64,000 nt of DNA, from the NCBI GenBank assembly GCA_937958265.1, contig CALGNX010000014.1, positions 1-64,000 on the forward strand. The letters are read 5' to 3'. Below, piece by piece: positions 1 through 8,780 of this stretch (position 1 is the stretch's first letter; each line of letters starts with the position of its first letter). The notes beneath the pieces were generated by a model. The model saw only the letters and a list, made by a program, of their open reading frames with translations, had not been told where the DNA came from and made no database searches. Both the position numbers and the translations under genes were made by a program. The stretch is from an uncultured Algibacter sp. GTDB taxonomy: Bacteria; Bacteroidota; Bacteroidia; Flavobacteriales; Flavobacteriaceae.

Positions 1-509
1 ATGTTCTCGTCGAGTACCTTTTGCTTTGCTCTTGTTTCATACAACCTGTAATAGGATTGCGCTACTGATAGCGCCAATTTTCGTTTGGCGATTGTGATTT
101 CCACATATTCAGCTTCGGCTATTGAAGTCGCATAATTTTCACGTGCGGTAACGGTACCAAACCAGGGCAACATCTGTTTTACACCTATCCGTGCTCTTTG
201 TGCGCCCACCCTTGTTTCTGGCTCACTTACAAAATAGCCTGCGCTTACTTCCGTATTAGGTAGCCAGTTTGCTTCATTGACCTTTTCTTCGGCAATATTG
301 TAGCGTAGTTCAAAAGCCTGAATTTCTGGATTGTTACTTACGGCTTCTTCAATATAGCTTTGTAGTTGTTGCGCCTGCCCGCTGATTGAAATCAGTCCAA
401 TGCTCATTATTAGTAGTGCGTTCAGATGGGCTTTCGCACTTCGTCTTCGCTCAGCATAAACTTCAGCGGAAACAAACAAAAGACAGATTATGATTTTTAT
501 ATTTTTCAT
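1..509 (-). CDS. TolC/CusC-like outer-membrane efflux protein, N-terminal part (runs off the window)
   Basis: This is the N-terminal 169 residues of an outer-membrane channel protein of the TolC family, the exit duct of a tripartite metal-efflux system; the rest lies beyond base 1. The readable part has the usual helical pattern after the signal peptide (LQSYIEEAVSNNPEIQAFEL, then QMLPWFGTVTARENYA and AEAEYVEITIAKRKLAL). Its ATG overlaps the stop of the upstream cusA-like gene by four bases (ATGA), so the two are translationally coupled. The start at 509 gives a long N-terminus with a hydrophobic run at residues 5-20 and a second one after Met35 (407) ending in SGQAQ; the second is the more conventional signal peptide. 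A membrane-fusion (CusB) gene would be expected just outside the window. Confidence 0.85.
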   Translation of the reverse strand, partial: MKNIKIIICLLFVSAEVYAERRRSAKAHLNALLIMSIGLISISGQAQQLQSYIEEAVSNNPEIQAFELRYNIAEEKVNEANWLPNTEVSAGYFVSEPETRVGAQRARIGVKQMLPWFGTVTARENYATSIAEAEYVEITIAKRKLALSVAQSYYRLYETRAKQKVLDEN

Positions 510-3500
510 TTGTTTGCTCTTTTAAGTTGGTATTCTTTTTTCCAGCTGTATAAAACTGGTAAAAGGAAATAGGATGTGACGTCGATTATCATTCCGCCAA
601 AAATTGGAATGGCCATCGGAATCATAATGTCGCTTCCTTTTCCTGTAGATGTGAGTACTGGCAACAATGCTAAAACTGTGGTCACGGTGGTCATCAAACA
701 AGGACGTATGCGTTTTCCTGCGGCTTCCAAAGTGGCGAGACGTATGTCCTTTTTACTGTCTGGTTCGTTGCTTTTGAAGGATTGGTCTAAATAGGTTGCC
801 ATTACGACACCATCATCTGTCGCGATTCCAAACAAGGCTATAAAACCGACCCAAACGGCCACACTTAAATTGATGGTTTTCATATTGAACAAATCGCGTA
901 GGTTCTCGCCAAAAAAGCTGAAATTGAAAAACCAATCCTGACCGTATAACCAAATCATTATAAAACCACCTGCAAAGGCTACAGCGATGGCAGTAAAAAC
1001 CATAAGGGACGTAGAAACCGACCTGAACTGGAAATACAAAATCAAGAAAATGACCAGCAAGCAAAGTGGCACAACTACCGATAGCGTTTTTTCTGCTCTA
1101 AGTTGATTTTCGTACGTTCCTGTAAATCGGTAACTGATTCCTTGTGGCACGACCAAATCGCCATTATCGATTTTCTGTTGAATGAGCGCTTGGGCATTTT
1201 CCACCACATCGACTTCGGCAAAGCCATCGAGCTTATCAAACAGCACATACCCAATCAAGAAGGTGTCTTCACTTTTAATGACCTGTGGGCCTTGCTCGTA
1301 ACGAATATCGACCAGTTCGCCCAAAGGAACCGGACTTCCAGTTGACACAGGAACATAGATACTTTTTAAGTCTTCTGGATTTGCACGCAGCTCACGTGGA
1401 TAGCGTACACGCACACCATAGCGCTCACGTCCTTCTACTGTTTGGGTAAGTGGCATACCGCCCACAGCTACTTGAAGCACTTCCTGAACATCCATAATGG
1501 AAATCCCATAGCGTGCCAGCTGGTCTCGTTTAATATCAATCAGCAAATAAGGTTTACCCACAATGCGGTCTGCAAAAACAGCTTGTTCTTTAACGCCTTC
1601 GGCTTGCTTTAAAATATCTTCCAGTTGAAGTCCAAAGTTTTCTATGGTTTTTAAATCTGGCCCTTTCACTTTTATTCCCATAGGTGCACGCATTCCTGTT
1701 TGTAGCATCACGAGTCGTGTCTCGATGGGCTGCAACTTGGGCGCAGAAGTCACGCCTGGGAATTTGGTCACTTTTACGATTTCATTCCAAATGTCATCAG
1801 GACTACTGATTTCCGGTCGCCAGTTTCGGTAGTATTCGCCATTGTTATCTTCAATCAATTCATTGCGTGTTGCACTTGTTTTGAGTTTTGATGCTGCATA
1901 GTTTGCATCATCATCGATTTCATTATTGGGATTAATAATGAACTTGTCATTTTTCAGCACAAATAGACCATCCTCATTTACACGATAGCGTTGTCTCTCG
2001 CCATTTTCATTTCGCATATATTCTGACTTGTACTGAATTACATTTTCATACATCGAGAGTGGCGCAGGGTCAAGAGCTGATTCTGTCCTTCCTGCTTTTC
2101 CCACTACAGTTTCAATTTCAGGGATGCTTGCCACGGCCATATCCAGCTGTTGCAAGACACGCTTGTTCTCTTCGACACCAGCGTGCGGTAAGGATGTAGG
2201 CATCAAAAGAAATGAGCCTTCATTAAGTGCAGGCATAAATTCCTTCCCTGTGTTACGCATTATGACCACGCCTAAAACCAGCACCGTGGTTGGAATGATT
2301 AAAAACAGGTATCGGTTTTGAAGTGCCCAACGCAAAATGCTGTCATAGTATCTTCGGAAAACTGTAAACACACCAAGCAGTCCAAAGCAGATAATCGCTA
2401 CAAAAATCAAATTCATTAGAATGCTGCGGTCAAAACCAAGTGGTCGCCAGTATTCGGCGAGTAGGAAAACAATAGCAACACAGGAAATAATAATATGGAT
2501 GAGATTAGCTCGTTTTTCTGTAATTATATCCCTTACGCTCAAAAGCGCAACAACACCGTAGGCAATCAAAATGAGACCAAGCCAATAGCCATAAAAGATG
2601 GCTGTGATACCAAGGACAATGAGAACACCATTAATAATGTACTTTGAGCGTTCCATTAGGTTACTTTTCTTAAAAAGAAACGCGGCAAAAGGCGGTATTA
2701 AAAACAGCGCGATTACAAGCGATGCAGCAAGTGCCATTGTTTTTGTAAAGGCGAGTGGTCTGAATAGTTTTCCCTCAGCACCTATCATTGTAAACACAGG
2801 TAGAAAACTGATAATCGTTGTGAGAACTGCGGTCAAAATTGCACCAGAAACTTCCGCAGTTGCGTTGTAGATAATTTCGTTTGTGGTGTATTCTATTCCG
2901 CTTTCGCGAAAGCGTAATTTTTTATCTTCCAGATGCCTAATCATATTCTCGGCGAGTATGACGCCCACGTCAACCATTGTACCGATAGCAATGGCAATTC
3001 CTGACAAGGCAACAATGTTAGCATCTACATTAAAGAGCTTCATTGTTATGAAAACCATTAAAACGGCAACAGGCAACAGACCAGAGATTAGAATGGATGC
3101 ACGTAGGTTAAACACCATTACAATGATGACCAAAATGGTTATCAGGATTTCAAGTGTAAGGGCTTCATTGAGCGTGTGAAGTGTTTCCTGAATAAGTTGC
3201 GTGCGGTCGTAAAAGGGAACGATAGTCACTTGTGAAGTACGACCATCTGCCAAGGTTTTTGTGGGTAGTCCAGATGATAATTCAGCTATTTGGTCTTTTA
3301 CATTATTGATGACTTCCAATGGGTTAGCACCATAACGAGCTACCACGACTCCGCCAACCACTTCGGCACCTTCTTTATCTAAAATACCGCGGCGGGTCTG
3401 TGGTCCCAAATGAACATTAGCGATGTCTTTGATTCGTATAGAAGTAAAATTTTCAGAAGCGACTACTGCATTTTCAATATCTGCAACAGATTTTACATAC

Positions 3501-4258
3501 CCTAAACCACGAACAAGGTATTCGGCTTGATTAATTTCCAAAGTCTGCGCACCGATGTCTTGATTACTTTCCTTGACAGCTTTTACAATATCGGTCAAGC
3601 CGATGTTGTATTGTCGCATTTTTTCAGGGTCAACATCCACTTGGTATTCCTGGACGTAACCACCGATTGATGCTACTTCAGAAACACCGCTTGCCGAAGA
3701 CAGACCATATTTTACGTAGTAATCCTGTATGCTTCGTAATTCCTGTAGATCCCAACCGCCAGTTACGTTGCCATCTTTATCACGACCTTCCAGCGTGTAC
3801 CAAAAAATTTGACCTAATCCCGTAGCATCCGGACCCAATGCAGGGTTTACACCATCGGGCAATAAGTTAGCGGGAAGTGAATTAAGCTTTTCGAGAATAC
3901 GGCTTCGCGACCAATAAAATTCTACATCCTCTTCAAAGATGATATAGATACTTGAAAAACCAAACATTGAAGAGCTCCGGATGGTCTTGACACCAGGGAT
4001 TCCCAACAATGAAGTTGTGAGTGGATAGGTAATCTGGTCTTCGATATCCTGCGGTGAACGCCCTTGCCATTTTGTGAAAACAATTTGCTGGTTTTCGCCG
4101 ATGTCTGGAATCGCATCCACGGCCACAGGATCTGTTGGTAAAATACCAGTTTCCCAATTGAAGGGTGCGTTGACAATGCCCCAACCTACGAATAGGGCGA
4201 GTAGTATAACAGCAACAAGTTTGTTTTCTATGAGAAATTTTATGCTTCTATTTAGCAT
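506..4258 (-). CDS. CusA/CzcA-type heavy-metal efflux RND transporter
   Basis: Inner-membrane proton-driven pump of the HME branch of the RND superfamily (CusA/CzcA), exporting metal ions through the CusB/TolC-type partners. At 1250 residues it is longer than the roughly 1050 residues of E. coli CusA. The N-terminal helix is followed by the first porter domain (DAIPDIGENQQIVFTKWQGRSP), the TM4 proton-relay motif GIAIAIGTMVDVGVILAEN near residue 430, and a second half ending in GIATDDGVVMATYLDQSF and the last helices. The extra length sits in an added membrane/loop block after about residue 540 and a hydrophilic insert around residues 710-830. The metal (Cu, Ag, Zn, Co or Cd) cannot be assigned. 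Base composition is richer in GC than the genes from 5 kb on. Confidence 0.93.
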   Translation of the reverse strand: MLNRSIKFLIENKLVAVILLALFVGWGIVNAPFNWETGILPTDPVAVDAIPDIGENQQIVFTKWQGRSPQDIEDQITYPLTTSLLGIPGVKTIRSSSMFGFSSIYIIFEEDVEFYWSRSRILEKLNSLPANLLPDGVNPALGPDATGLGQIFWYTLEGRDKDGNVTGGWDLQELRSIQDYYVKYGLSSASGVSEVASIGGYVQEYQVDVDPEKMRQYNIGLTDIVKAVKESNQDIGAQTLEINQAEYLVRGLGYVKSVADIENAVVASENFTSIRIKDIANVHLGPQTRRGILDKEGAEVVGGVVVARYGANPLEVINNVKDQIAELSSGLPTKTLADGRTSQVTIVPFYDRTQLIQETLHTLNEALTLEILITILVIIVMVFNLRASILISGLLPVAVLMVFITMKLFNVDANIVALSGIAIAIGTMVDVGVILAENMIRHLEDKKLRFRESGIEYTTNEIIYNATAEVSGAILTAVLTTIISFLPVFTMIGAEGKLFRPLAFTKTMALAASLVIALFLIPPFAAFLFKKSNLMERSKYIINGVLIVLGITAIFYGYWLGLILIAYGVVALLSVRDIITEKRANLIHIIISCVAIVFLLAEYWRPLGFDRSILMNLIFVAIICFGLLGVFTVFRRYYDSILRWALQNRYLFLIIPTTVLVLGVVIMRNTGKEFMPALNEGSFLLMPTSLPHAGVEENKRVLQQLDMAVASIPEIETVVGKAGRTESALDPAPLSMYENVIQYKSEYMRNENGERQRYRVNEDGLFVLKNDKFIINPNNEIDDDANYAASKLKTSATRNELIEDNNGEYYRNWRPEISSPDDIWNEIVKVTKFPGVTSAPKLQPIETRLVMLQTGMRAPMGIKVKGPDLKTIENFGLQLEDILKQAEGVKEQAVFADRIVGKPYLLIDIKRDQLARYGISIMDVQEVLQVAVGGMPLTQTVEGRERYGVRVRYPRELRANPEDLKSIYVPVSTGSPVPLGELVDIRYEQGPQVIKSEDTFLIGYVLFDKLDGFAEVDVVENAQALIQQKIDNGDLVVPQGISYRFTGTYENQLRAEKTLSVVVPLCLLVIFLILYFQFRSVSTSLMVFTAIAVAFAGGFIMIWLYGQDWFFNFSFFGENLRDLFNMKTINLSVAVWVGFIALFGIATDDGVVMATYLDQSFKSNEPDSKKDIRLATLEAAGKRIRPCLMTTVTTVLALLPVLTSTGKGSDIMIPMAIPIFGGMIIDVTSYFLLPVLYSWKKEYQLKRANK
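2899..2914. repeat. Perfect 16-bp palindrome CGCTTTCGCGAAAGCG inside the cusA-like gene
   Basis: CGCTTTCGCGAAAGCG is its own reverse complement. It is translated as LRFRES within a loop of the pump. It is the only copy in the window. I recall very similar palindromes being frequent in some other flavobacterial genomes. Confidence 0.6.
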
Positions 4259-4265
4259 ACGATAT

Positions 4266-4402
4266 GATTATTAAACAGTTATAGAAATATGCTTTGGTTT
4301 GCTCTCAGTACAAATGAGAAACAACAAAACGTGCCCAAAACGAATGTATCGCCGGGCTTTTCCAGTTACAATTACATTGCTACTGGTACTGTTTAATAAA
4401 TC
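4266..4402. repeat. Imperfect 14-15 bp inverted repeat flanking the cusA upstream gap
   Basis: GATTATTAAACAGT at 4266-4279 is mirrored by ACTGTTTAATAAATC at 4388-4402 (one inserted base). The arms enclose the whole gap between the Cys-rich gene and the cusA-like gene. It could be a long-range hairpin, the ends of a small decayed element, or chance in AT-rich DNA. Confidence 0.35.
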
Positions 4403-4820
4403 AAATTAAGAATGTCTGGTGCAATACCTGCAAGTCCCGCCTTATGAATGGGGGCGAGTGATCTGAGAAAGAGATCTCTTGTGATTCAGTTCCTTCAAAG
4501 AGACTGATATATGAGTAAGCAAAAGAGGCAACGAATATTTGTTGCTCAAAAGTAAGTTGTGAAAAATCCTGTTTTAAATCCTCCTGACCTTCAATAATTA
4601 ATTGTTCATCTGAGCAACAAGATTTTTTAGAAACCATTGAGTTAGAACAACTCTTAGCAGGTTCAGCTTTTTCCATTCCGCAAGTCTTAACATCTTGGAT
4701 GAATGAAAAATCTACTAATGCATCTCCACAATAATGCATATCCACAGTAAACGACATCGTAGTCATAAGAACTACGGCTGCCATAAAAACTGCCATTGAT
4801 TTGTGGATAAATTGTTTCAT
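4401..4820 (-). CDS. Small Cys-rich exported protein linked to metal efflux (HYCG family), unknown function
   Basis: Hypothetical protein of a family that, as I recall, sits beside cusA/cusB genes in flavobacteria. After a hydrophobic N-terminus (residues 8-24 from Met at 4820) it has the motif HYCGDALVD, then CGMEKA, a CSNS and a CC pair in KKSCCSDE, and the conserved C-terminus SDHSPPFIRRDLQVLHQTFLI-like. The Cys/His pattern fits periplasmic metal binding, but this is inference. The frame is open up to an ATG at 4850 (10 extra residues); I prefer the Met at 4820 because it directly precedes the signal sequence. It lies upstream of the cusA-like gene in the same direction and is probably co-transcribed or co-regulated with it. 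Confidence 0.75.
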   Translation of the reverse strand: MKQFIHKSMAVFMAAVVLMTTMSFTVDMHYCGDALVDFSFIQDVKTCGMEKAEPAKSCSNSMVSKKSCCSDEQLIIEGQEDLKQDFSQLTFEQQIFVASFAYSYISLFEGTESQEISFSDHSPPFIRRDLQVLHQTFLI

Positions 4821-4984
4821 TTTATACAAAGTTAAAAATTTATTTAACATTGAAGCTGTCTTTAACTTAACATTGTTTTTCGTAATTGATCTTTATCCTC
4901 TAAACAATCTCTTAATAGTTCAAACCTCTATTTATTTGGTAATCAATAAATTGTCTTTCTTTGATGAATTTTAGGTAAAATAAA

Positions 4985-5017
4985 AAAGCTCTTTAAACAG
5001 TTAGTTTAAAGAGCTTT
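4985..5017 (-). terminator. Intrinsic terminator of tRNA-Arg
   Basis: Perfect 14-bp stem AAAGCTCTTTAAAC (4985-4998) / GTTTAAAGAGCTTT (5004-5017) with a 5-base loop. Read on the minus strand it ends in a run of T, 12 bases after the tRNA 3' end. Confidence 0.85.
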
Positions 5018-5028
5018 AAATAAAATTG

Positions 5029-5102
5029 TGACCTCGACTGGATTCAAACCAGTAACCTCTTGAGCCGTAATCAAGTGCGCTATTCAGTTGCGCCACGAGG
5101 CC
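5029..5102 (-). tRNA. tRNA-Arg (anticodon ACG)
   Basis: A 74-nt cloverleaf can be folded by eye: acceptor GGCCTCG pairs with CGAGGTC, the anticodon stem CTTGA/TCAAG encloses loop TTACGGC, and the T arm contains GGTTTGAATCC. The anticodon is ACG, so A34 would be deaminated to inosine. The 3' CCA is not encoded. It has its own promoter and terminator and marks the boundary between the GC-richer metal module and the AT-rich chromosome. Confidence 0.95.
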
Positions 5103-5115
5103 GTTTTAACGAGTG

Positions 5116-5144
5116 CAAATATATAATTATTTATTGATTAACAA
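5116..5144 (-). promoter_or_regulatory. Bacteroidota-type promoter of tRNA-Arg
   Basis: On the minus strand TATATTTG (rc of 5116-5123) matches the TAnnTTTG -7 element, with TTG (rc of 5142-5144) 18 bases upstream. It lies 14 bases before the tRNA 5' end. Confidence 0.7.
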
Positions 5145-5636
5145 CAATATTATAGCTGTTAATTTAAATAAAATTTGAGTTTTTTTGTTAAAATTCAGAT
5201 ATTCAATGGTTTGTTAGTTTTTTTTAGCTTGTTATTTTTGTTTTTTAAACATTATAAAAGCTAATTACTGTTTAAACAATGTAGCGTCTCTTAAAATATG
5301 TTGTTAATTAGTCTAATCTATTAAGTCTAAAAAGTAAAATAAACTAAAGCTGTGCTTTATGATTATAGTTTAAGTCTTATAGCTAGGGCTATTAAATTTG
5401 TTGTAATGCAATTAAAAATTTAAACTAGAAGCGGTGTATTAATCTGTTTTTTTTAGAAAAGTATCCAGTTATACAAAACATAATATTTTTTTTAAACATT
5501 TAGTTTTAATGTTTTTTCCGCTTAGGTTTTTATACAGGAATGGGTGTCAGGGCGTAGGGTTGTAAGTTAAAATAAATCAAATCTATTTCTCTTTATATAT
5601 ATTAAATTCCTGTATTTTTATGGAAAATTATAAGGC
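5145..5636. other. AT-rich intergenic region, no gene seen
   Basis: About 490 bases between the tRNA-Arg promoter and the HerA-like gene. No open frame with coding character, RNA or repeat was recognised. A weak -7-like sequence (TATTTTTA) lies near 5614. Confidence 0.5.
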
Positions 5637-7181
5637 ATGAGTAATACAAGAGAAACGTTTTTTAATTATATACAAAAGGGTAATACAACTAAAGGCGATT
5701 TTATACCTATGGGGTCAGCCATGTTAAACGGAGAAACGATAACAGGGGCACATGTGAAAATTCCGTTAAAAACAATGAACCGCCATGGTTTAATTGCTGG
5801 GGCAACAGGTACAGGTAAAACGAAATCTTTACAAGTGCTTGCCGAGAATTTAAGTGAAAAAGGCATTCCTGTATTACTTATGGATATTAAAGGCGATTTA
5901 AGTGGCTTAGCTAAGGCTAGTCCTGGACATGTTAAAATAGATGAACGACATGAGAAAATAGGTATTCCTTTTGAGGCTAAACCTTTTCCTGTTGAAGTTT
6001 TAACTCTATCGGAACAAGATGGTGTGCGTTTAAGAGCAACAGTAAGCGAGTTTGGACCCGTGCTATTATCTAGAATTTTGGATTTGTCTGAAACACAATC
6101 TGGTGTTGTTGCTGTTGTATTTCAGTATTGCGATAATAATAAAATGCCTATTCTAGACTTAAAAGATTTTAAAAAAGTATTACAATACGCTACTCAAGAG
6201 GGTAAGGAGGAGTTTTCTGAGGCTTATGGTAGAATTTCAACAGCTTCAACAGGCGCTATTTTAAGAAAAGTTATTGAATTGGAGCAGCAAGGCGCTGAAA
6301 AGTTTTTTGGAGAAACATCTTTCGAAGTTGATGATTTATTGCGTGTAGATAACGATGGCCGCGGTTATATAAATATATTGCGATTAACAGATATTCAAGA
6401 CAAACCAAAACTTTTTTCAACCTTTATGTTAAGTTTATTGGCCGAAATTTATTCTACGTTTCCAGAGCAAGGCGATAGTGATAGGCCAGAGCTTGTTTTG
6501 TTTATAGATGAAGCACATTTAATTTTTAATGAAGCCTCAAAAGCACTCTTAAATCAAATAGAAAGCATTGTAAAATTAATACGTAGTAAAGGTGTTGGTT
6601 TGTATTTTGTAACACAAAATCCAACAGATGTGCCCGAGGCTGTTTTAGGTCAATTAGGTTTAAAAATTCAACATGCTTTAAGAGCCTTTACAGCTAAAGA
6701 TAGAAAAGCTATTAAACTAACAGCTCAAAATTATCCGGATTCTGAGTATTATGATACTACCGAGGTTTTAACATCCTTAGGTATTGGTGAAGCCTTAATT
6801 TCTGCTTTAGATGAAAAGGGACGCCCAACACCACTAGCTGCTACGATGTTACGTGCACCTATGAGTAGGATGGATGTATTAACCGAAACGGAGTTAAGTA
6901 CACTGCTTTCAAAATCTAAATTGGTGAAAAAATACAATGAAACCATTGATAGAGAAAGTGCTTACGAAATGCTTAACGAAAAAATAAAGCAGGCTGAGGC
7001 CGATGATGTTAAAGAAAAAGCAAAAAAAGAAAAGGAAGCACTAGATAAAGCTGCATCTAAAAAACGAAGGACAACCACACGCCGAAAAAGCACAGCTATG
7101 AACCCTGTTGTTAAAGTATTAACAAGTGCTACTTTTATAAGAAGTGTATTTGGTATTCTAACAAAGGTACTTAAAAAATAA
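5637..7181 (+). CDS. HerA-like ATPase of the YjgR/DUF853 family
   Basis: A P-loop NTPase of the HerA/FtsK-like group resembling E. coli YjgR (DUF853, helicase HerA-like C-terminal family); the cellular role is not established. Walker A GATGTGKT is at residues 55-62, followed by LLMDIKGDLSGLA, and Walker B is LVLFIDEAHLIF near residue 285. The segment VTQNPTDVPEAVLGQLG with the following LRAFTAKD is typical of the family. The C-terminus is a Lys/Glu-rich helix and a basic patch (KKRRTTTRRK), then a short hydrophobic end. At 514 residues it has about the family's normal length. It stands 58 bases upstream of a lipoprotein gene in the same direction. Confidence 0.9.
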   Translation: MSNTRETFFNYIQKGNTTKGDFIPMGSAMLNGETITGAHVKIPLKTMNRHGLIAGATGTGKTKSLQVLAENLSEKGIPVLLMDIKGDLSGLAKASPGHVKIDERHEKIGIPFEAKPFPVEVLTLSEQDGVRLRATVSEFGPVLLSRILDLSETQSGVVAVVFQYCDNNKMPILDLKDFKKVLQYATQEGKEEFSEAYGRISTASTGAILRKVIELEQQGAEKFFGETSFEVDDLLRVDNDGRGYINILRLTDIQDKPKLFSTFMLSLLAEIYSTFPEQGDSDRPELVLFIDEAHLIFNEASKALLNQIESIVKLIRSKGVGLYFVTQNPTDVPEAVLGQLGLKIQHALRAFTAKDRKAIKLTAQNYPDSEYYDTTEVLTSLGIGEALISALDEKGRPTPLAATMLRAPMSRMDVLTETELSTLLSKSKLVKKYNETIDRESAYEMLNEKIKQAEADDVKEKAKKEKEALDKAASKKRRTTTRRKSTAMNPVVKVLTSATFIRSVFGILTKVLKK

Positions 7182-7239
7182 GCTTGTCACCTGAATCAAA
7201 AAAAACATAAAAAAACACTATTAAAATTAACTTTAATTC

Positions 7240-7797
7240 ATGTATAAATCAATTTTAACCATCTGCTTTATTGCGTTGTGCTTCACGAGTTGTAAAAAGA
7301 AACAAAACCCTTTTGAAATTAATAAACAAAATATAGGTTTATTAACAGATTCCACTCAAATTAAGGATTTAAAAACTATTTATAAAAACGACTCCATAGT
7401 TAAATTTATAGGAGGCGATGAGTTTACTGGTGCCAAAAACAATATAGATGTTTTTGAGAAAGGCGGAAAGCTATTACTAACACTAACACCAAAGCAAGCC
7501 TTGGATTCAATGGCTACCATTGGGAGTATTCGAGTATTTGATGCACGCTATAAAACAGCTAAAAATATAGCTGTAATAAGTACATTTAAAGACATAAAGG
7601 ATAATTACAAAATTTCTAGAATTAGTAACCTAATAAATTCTTTAGTTATAGGTGTAGATGCTATAAACGCTAGCTTTACTATTGATAAAAAAGAACTTCC
7701 TGCAAATTTAAGATTTGATATGGACTTAAAATTTGAACCCACACATATTCCAGATGAAGCAAAAATAAAGTACTTCTTTATTAATTGGAATATTTAA
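7240..7797 (+). CDS. Hypothetical lipoprotein, conserved in flavobacteria
   Basis: A 185-residue protein of unknown function. The N-terminus MYKSILTICFIALCFTSC is a lipoprotein signal with the lipidated Cys at residue 18, so it is probably anchored in the envelope. The mature part is a mixed hydrophilic protein with no motif I recognise; its even alternation suggests a compact beta-rich domain. It lies between the YjgR-like gene and the YitT-family gene, both in the same direction, with only 11 bases to the latter, so the three may be one transcript. Confidence 0.7.
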   Translation: MYKSILTICFIALCFTSCKKKQNPFEINKQNIGLLTDSTQIKDLKTIYKNDSIVKFIGGDEFTGAKNNIDVFEKGGKLLLTLTPKQALDSMATIGSIRVFDARYKTAKNIAVISTFKDIKDNYKISRISNLINSLVIGVDAINASFTIDKKELPANLRFDMDLKFEPTHIPDEAKIKYFFINWNI

Positions 7798-7808
7798 TAT
7801 AAAAATAC

Positions 7809-8780
7809 GTGAATCCTTTTTTATCAAAAATATTAGTTGATATTGCTAGAAAACGACTTGAGAAAAAACAAGTTAATGAGCCAGTATCAAAAAAACAGAT
7901 TATTCCTTTAGTAAGGAAATTTGAAGTTGAAGTTTCACATGCTATAAAAGAGTATATCTTTATCTTAATAGGTGTTTTTTCGGCAGGGTTTGGTTTAAAA
8001 GGTTTCCTGTTGCCAAACAATTTTATTGATGGTGGAGCTACTGGTATTTCGCTGTTACTTGAAAATATAACAACCTTAAATTTAGGGGTATTGTTAATAC
8101 TGGTAAATGCGCCTTTTTTGTTTTTAGCATCCCGAACTATAGGTAAAAAGTTTGCACTACGAAGTATTTGTGCTATTGCGCTTTTAGCTATTGTAGTGCA
8201 TTTTGTTAATTACCCAACCATTACGGAAGATAAACTATTAATAGCTATTTTTGGAGGCTTTTTTTTAGGTTTAGGTATTGGAATGTCCATGCGAGGTGGC
8301 AGTGTTATTGATGGTACTGAGGTTCTAGCTATATTTTTAAGCAGAAAATTATCGTTAACCATTGGCGATGTATTATTTTTAATAAATATTTTAATATTTT
8401 CCGTAGGCGCATACGTACTATCTATAGAAGTTGCTTTGTACGCTATTTTGACTTACCTGTCTGCAGCAAAAACAGTAGATTTTGTAGTCGATGGTGTTGA
8501 GGAGTATATAGGTGTTACTATAATATCTAACGAGCATGTTGCATTACGCTATATGTTAACCAAAAAATTAGGCCGTGCTTGTACTATTTATGCGGGTAAA
8601 GGCGGTTACGGGCAATCTGGCGAGAGTTACGATAAAGACATAATTTACACCATTATAACACGATTGGAAATGGCAAAACTTCAAACAGAAATAGATAAAA
8701 TAGATAAAAATGCCTTTATTGTTATGGGGGTTGTTAAAGATTTAAAAGGAGGAATGATTAAAAAGAAGCCATTGAAATAG
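7809..8780 (+). CDS. YitT family membrane protein (DUF161 + DUF2179)
   Basis: Integral membrane protein of the YitT family, of unknown transport function. A cytoplasmic N-terminus of about 45 residues is followed by five to six membrane segments (residues 48-68, 85-105, 118-137, 143-165 and 190-225) containing the family signatures GFGLKGFLLPNNFIDGGATG and MRGGSVIDGTEVLA. The soluble C-terminal domain from about residue 235 (VEEYIGVTIISN, then GKGGYGQSGESYDKDIIYTI) is the DUF2179 fold that binds small ligands in relatives. The start is GTG at 7809; no ATG lies in frame ahead of the first membrane segment, so the rare start looks genuine. Confidence 0.88.
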   Translation: MNPFLSKILVDIARKRLEKKQVNEPVSKKQIIPLVRKFEVEVSHAIKEYIFILIGVFSAGFGLKGFLLPNNFIDGGATGISLLLENITTLNLGVLLILVNAPFLFLASRTIGKKFALRSICAIALLAIVVHFVNYPTITEDKLLIAIFGGFFLGLGIGMSMRGGSVIDGTEVLAIFLSRKLSLTIGDVLFLINILIFSVGAYVLSIEVALYAILTYLSAAKTVDFVVDGVEEYIGVTIISNEHVALRYMLTKKLGRACTIYAGKGGYGQSGESYDKDIIYTIITRLEMAKLQTEIDKIDKNAFIVMGVVKDLKGGMIKKKPLK

